DNA of 7,817 nucleotides from Ilumatobacter sp. (GTDB lineage Bacteria; Actinomycetota; Acidimicrobiia; Acidimicrobiales; Ilumatobacteraceae): positions 1 through 7,817 of the forward strand of contig JAJCXU010000152.1 in assembly GCA_029263275.1 (NCBI GenBank). The letters are read 5' to 3'. Position 1 is the stretch's first letter. Each line of letters starts with the position of its first letter. Below are positions 5,812-7,817 of this stretch, piece after piece. The position numbers and the translations under genes are program-made. The notes under the pieces were generated by a model that ran no database searches, had not been told where the DNA came from, and was given only the letters and a program-made list of their open reading frames with translations.

Positions 5812-6135
5812 ATGGAGTTCGCCTCGACCGTCGATTTCGCCCATGCGGCACGCACGCTCAGCCGTGTCACGCGACGCATGGGTCTCGACGCACCGAGCTA
5901 TCGCTGCCCGCCGAGGCTGGTCGGGATCGACCGGGCCATCCGACGTCGCCCCAACGGTGCCGTCGTTTCGGTCCGCGTCAAGGGTCGCCCCCGTGCGGCG
6001 GTTTTGGCCGACATGATCGAAGGCGTCGTGGTCACGAACCGGTTGCTCCCGCCCCAGGCCGACCGCGTCCGGACTGACCTGTGGTTGGTCATGGACGGCG
6101 ATGTGCAAGGCGATCTCACCCGTGGCGCCGCGTAG
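5812..6135 (+). CDS. Small basic protein of unknown function
   Basis: The 107-residue protein is read from the ATG at 5812. An in-frame GTG at 5785 is possible, but the -10-like box next to 5812 favours the shorter form. It is Arg-rich (RRM, RAIRRRPNG, RVKGRPR) with an N-terminal amphipathic helix (about 3-24), a central part with SYRCPPRLVG (a lone Cys32), a strand pair around VVSVRVKGRPRAAVLADMIEGVVV (50-74) and a short acidic end. There is no signal peptide or membrane helix, so it is probably cytoplasmic. Coding quality is good (strong third-position GC, no rival frame with a better protein), but I do not recognise a characterised family. Its neighbours are the LytR_C pair upstream and a toxin-antitoxin pair downstream, neither of which indicates a job. 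The basic surface would allow nucleic-acid binding, which is speculation. Confidence 0.65.
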   Translation: MEFASTVDFAHAARTLSRVTRRMGLDAPSYRCPPRLVGIDRAIRRRPNGAVVSVRVKGRPRAAVLADMIEGVVVTNRLLPPQADRVRTDLWLVMDGDVQGDLTRGAA

Positions 6136-6156
6136 TGATCGAAGTAGGTCCGGGTC

Positions 6157-6174
6157 TAGCTAAGCTCAAAGCTA
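6157..6174 (+). promoter_or_regulatory. Candidate promoter/operator of the toxin-antitoxin operon
   Basis: TAAGCT (6161-6166) is a -10-like box 7 nt before the antitoxin ATG at 6174. It lies inside an inverted repeat, TAGCT (6157-6161) with AGCTA (6170-6174), and AGCT occurs three times in 16 bases. An antitoxin bound there would block transcription, which fits the self-repression known for Phd/YefM antitoxins. Confidence 0.4.
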
Positions 6175-6425
6175 TGCCCACTCATGTCGTCAACACTCAC
6201 GAGGCCAAGAGTCGGCTGTCGGAGCTGATTCGCCTGGTGGAAGATGGCGCCGACGTGGTGATCGCACGCAACGGTCGGCCCGCAGCAAAGCTCATTCCGT
6301 GGCCGCCAGACAAGCCCGCCCGTCTCCGTGGTGCGTGGGCCGGACGGGTGCACGTACACGGCGACATCGTTGGTTCCGATGCTGACGTGGTCGCGGACTT
6401 CGATGCCTCGGCCGACTCGCTGTGA
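6174..6425 (+). CDS. Phd/YefM-family antitoxin
   Basis: The 83-residue protein has the classic Phd/YefM N-terminus: a short strand (THVVNTHEAKSRLSELI, residues 3-19) that forms the DNA-binding dimer, then VEDGADVVIARNGRPAAKLIP (22-42). The C-terminal part (about 50-83), GAWAGRVHV to DFDASADSL, matches the toxin-wrapping tail of antitoxins paired with COG3744-type PIN toxins. It should neutralise the PIN RNase encoded next and repress its own promoter, probably at the inverted repeat that overlaps the start. The ATG at 6174 is chosen because the conserved fold begins there and a -10-like box sits just upstream; longer in-frame starts would run back into the previous gene. The stop overlaps the toxin start by GTGA. 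Confidence 0.9.
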   Translation: MPTHVVNTHEAKSRLSELIRLVEDGADVVIARNGRPAAKLIPWPPDKPARLRGAWAGRVHVHGDIVGSDADVVADFDASADSL

Positions 6426-6802
6426 ACCTGCTGCTCGACAGCCATGTCGCACTGTGGTGGGTCGCAGGCGATCCGTCGCTCGGGCCCGCCGCCGTCGAAG
6501 CGATTGAGCAGGCGGACCACGTGGCCGTCTCAGTAGTCACTCCCTGGGAGCTCGGCATCAAGCGTTCCGCAGGCAAGATCGAGTGTCCGGACGGCCTCAC
6601 CGAGGTCTTCCAGCAGTCGGGCTTTGTGATGCTGCCGGTCAGCGCGGAGCATGCCGAACGCGCACCGAGCTTGCCGCTGCATCACCGTGACCCGTTTGAC
6701 CGGATGCTCGTTGCCCAAGCCGGGCTCGAGGCAATGCAGATCGTCACCGCCGACCCGATGCTCAGCCGATACGAGATCGACGTCATCAGCGCTCGTCGAT
6801 GA
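6422..6802 (+). CDS. vapC: VapC-type PIN domain toxin (ribonuclease)
   Basis: The 126-residue PIN protein begins at a GTG overlapping the antitoxin stop, which keeps toxin translation coupled to antitoxin. The acidic metal-binding residues are present: Asp6 in LLLDSHVALWW, Glu43 in TPWELGIK, Asp90/Asp93 in HHRDPFDRMLVAQA and Asp111 in VTADPML. The HRDPFDRML block marks the COG3744 PIN subgroup. Full length and intact residues suggest an active Mg-dependent RNase that cuts RNA, in VapC proteins often tRNA or rRNA, when the antitoxin is degraded. It lies 80 bp before a tRNA-Leu gene, but no link to that tRNA as target can be claimed. The symbol follows the general name for this family. Confidence 0.9.
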   Translation: MNLLLDSHVALWWVAGDPSLGPAAVEAIEQADHVAVSVVTPWELGIKRSAGKIECPDGLTEVFQQSGFVMLPVSAEHAERAPSLPLHHRDPFDRMLVAQAGLEAMQIVTADPMLSRYEIDVISARR

Positions 6803-6861
6803 TCGTCGCTCCAGTCGGCAGGCCCCGTGTCTGATCAAGCTGTGCGCAAGGCCCCAGCACG

Positions 6862-6867
6862 TAGCCT
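6862..6867 (+). promoter_or_regulatory. Candidate -10 box of the tRNA-Leu gene
   Basis: TAGCCT lies 15 nt before the mature 5' end of the tRNA and is identical to the box before the first LytR_C gene. No good -35 box is seen, so this is a weak call. Confidence 0.3.
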
Positions 6868-6882
6868 GGGCGAACGCATCCG

Positions 6883-6971
6883 GCCCGGGTGGCGAAACTG
6901 GCAGACGCGGGGGGCTTAAACCCCCCTTCTCCTCAGGGAGAGTGCGGGTTCAAATCCCGCCCCGGGCACCA
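6883..6971 (+). tRNA. tRNA-Leu (anticodon UAA), CCA encoded
   Basis: This is a complete 89-nt class II tRNA. The acceptor GCCCGGG (6883-6889) pairs with CCCGGGC (6961-6967), followed by discriminator A and encoded CCA (6969-6971). The anticodon stem GGGGG (6910-6914) pairs with CCCCC (6922-6926) around loop CTTAAAC, which gives anticodon TAA (6917-6919). A long variable arm has a TCTCC/GGAGA stem, and the T arm GCGGG-TTCAAAT-CCCGC spans 6944-6960. It reads UUA and UUG codons, of which UUA is rare in a genome this GC-rich. All stems are intact, so it should be functional. Confidence 0.95.
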
Positions 6972-7080
6972 AGAGGCTGGCGCCCTGCGAAACGACGGTG
7001 ACAACGGCCGATACGTGCGGCTGCTCAGCTGTCCGGATGGGCGGTTCCGAGGTAGACGCCGTGCAGGATCTCTGGATGAC

Positions 7081-7224
7081 CGGTGGGGCGCCGACCTCCA
7101 GCCCGCGCTCGATCGTGTGTCCGAACGGCTGACCACCGATGCTCTCCGCCGCATGAACAGCCGCGTGGCCGATGGCGACGCGGTGGTCGACGTCGCGAGC
7201 GAATGGTTGGCATCGCTCGCATAG
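7081..7224 (+). pseudogene. Remnant of an OpuAC-type (glycine betaine/choline) ABC substrate-binding protein, C-terminus only
   Basis: About 47 codons ending at the TAG at 7222-7224 read like the C-terminal helices of OpuAC-type substrate-binding proteins: a PALDRVSERLTTDALRRMN block (family pattern ALxxxSxxLTTxxLxxLN), then RVADGD, then a VASEWLASL end. No start codon, Shine-Dalgarno or upstream substrate-binding domain is present; before 7081 the same frame runs back through sequence of no family character into the tRNA. The other plus-strand frames at 6975-7080 show no continuation. This is best read as the tail of a lost transporter gene left beside the tRNA. The family call rests on pattern memory, so it is moderate; a chance open frame is the alternative. 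Confidence 0.5.
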
Positions 7225-7251
7225 GTGCTCCCGGCTGTCGCGCCGCCGCGG

Positions 7252-7817
7252 TTACGTCGTGGAAATCGCATCGAGCACATTGAGTCGTGCGGCTCGACGG
7301 GCGGGAAATGATGCGGCCAGGAGCCCGGCGATTGTCGCCACGACGGCGTAGATGATCAGGGTGCCGACCGGAATGCTGACGCGGCTGATGATCGAATCCG
7401 GGATGGCGATCGTCGCGATCCATCCGAAGAACAGTCCGATGAGGATGCCGAGCAGTGCGCCGAACAGCGCGACGATTGCGGCTTCGAGACGGATCATGCT
7501 GCGCGTCTGGCGTCGTGTCATGCCGATTGCCCGCATGAGGCCGATCTCCTGGGTCCGCTCCAACACCGAGAGCGCCATCGTGTTCGCGATGCCGAGCAAC
7601 GCGATGAGAATCGCCAGGCCGAGGAAGACATTGATGATGACCAAGAGTGAGTCGAGCTGGCCCTCCATCCGCTCGCGGAACTCGTCGTTTGTCTCGAACT
7701 CGAGTTGAGGGAATGTGGACTCGATTGGCTCGAGCGCGGCCGTTGCGGCCGCCTCGTCGACGCCGGCGGCGGTCTTCGCGGCGACCACGTTGATGCTGGT
7801 GATGTCGAAGTTCGCCT
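7252..7817 (-). CDS. FtsX/MacB-like ABC transporter permease, C-terminal part (5' truncated at window edge)
   Basis: The leftward frame enters from the right edge and ends at TAA (7254-7252), so about 187 C-terminal residues are visible. An extracytoplasmic piece with ANFDITSINVV, an Ala-rich helix and an FETNDEFRERMEGQL helix comes first. Three membrane helices follow: SLLVIINVFLGLAILIALLG, AAIVALFGALLGILIGLFFG and LIIYAVVATIAGLLAASFPA. Between the first two is the cytoplasmic loop SVLERTQEIGLMRAIGMTRR, the hallmark of the FtsX domain, and the end PARRAARLNVLDAIS is the classic family C-terminus. Such permeases pair with a LolD/MacB-type ATPase and act in export or lipoprotein handling, or as mechanical transducers. 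The GTG at 7788 is internal, because the conserved sequence continues upstream of it. Its partner ATPase would lie beyond the window. Confidence 0.9.
   Translation of the reverse strand, partial: ANFDITSINVVAAKTAAGVDEAAATAALEPIESTFPQLEFETNDEFRERMEGQLDSLLVIINVFLGLAILIALLGIANTMALSVLERTQEIGLMRAIGMTRRQTRSMIRLEAAIVALFGALLGILIGLFFGWIATIAIPDSIISRVSIPVGTLIIYAVVATIAGLLAASFPARRAARLNVLDAISTT

Noticed and set aside
6889..7080. Plus-strand open frame from a GTG inside the tRNA to the OpuAC-like tail
   Set aside because: It starts inside a functional tRNA and this part has no protein-family character, so only the 7081-7224 tail is kept as a remnant.

Overview
The window is a high-GC, densely packed bacterial chromosome segment. 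GTG starts, a sortase LPXTG protein, Thr-rich LytR_C proteins, a BY-kinase/DUF4012 pair and TANNNT boxes placed as in leaderless genes all point to an actinobacterium. The flavour is that of the Acidimicrobiia (Ilumatobacter-like), but that genus-level guess is inference only.

Left part (1-3343), cell envelope: the 3' end of a CpsD/Wzc-like BY-kinase ATPase overlaps by ATGA a 739-residue membrane protein with a large DUF4012 ectodomain. A small secreted LPXTG protein follows, with its own candidate promoter, a clear Shine-Dalgarno sequence and a strong intrinsic terminator. Together these suggest a module for making or anchoring a surface polysaccharide or wall-attached layer.

Middle (3362-5729): two tandem 62-bp-period palindromic REP-like units sit between the terminator and the end of a leftward RecB/Cas4-like PD-(D/E)XK nuclease that carries a probable 4Fe-4S cysteine set. 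Divergent from the nuclease are two consecutive membrane-anchored proteins with Thr-rich linkers and a LytR C-terminal domain but no LCP catalytic domain.

Right part (5812-7817): a 107-residue protein of unknown function, a Phd/YefM antitoxin with a VapC-type PIN toxin overlapping by GTGA, a complete tRNA-Leu(UAA) with encoded CCA, a short remnant resembling the C-terminus of an OpuAC-type (glycine betaine/choline) ABC substrate-binding protein, and the 3' end of a leftward FtsX/MacB-like ABC permease.

No CRISPR array, insertion sequence, prophage gene or complete new defence system is visible. The best leads are the BY-kinase/DUF4012/LPXTG cluster, the paired stand-alone LytR_C proteins, the REP-like palindromes and the broken transporter gene beside the tRNA.
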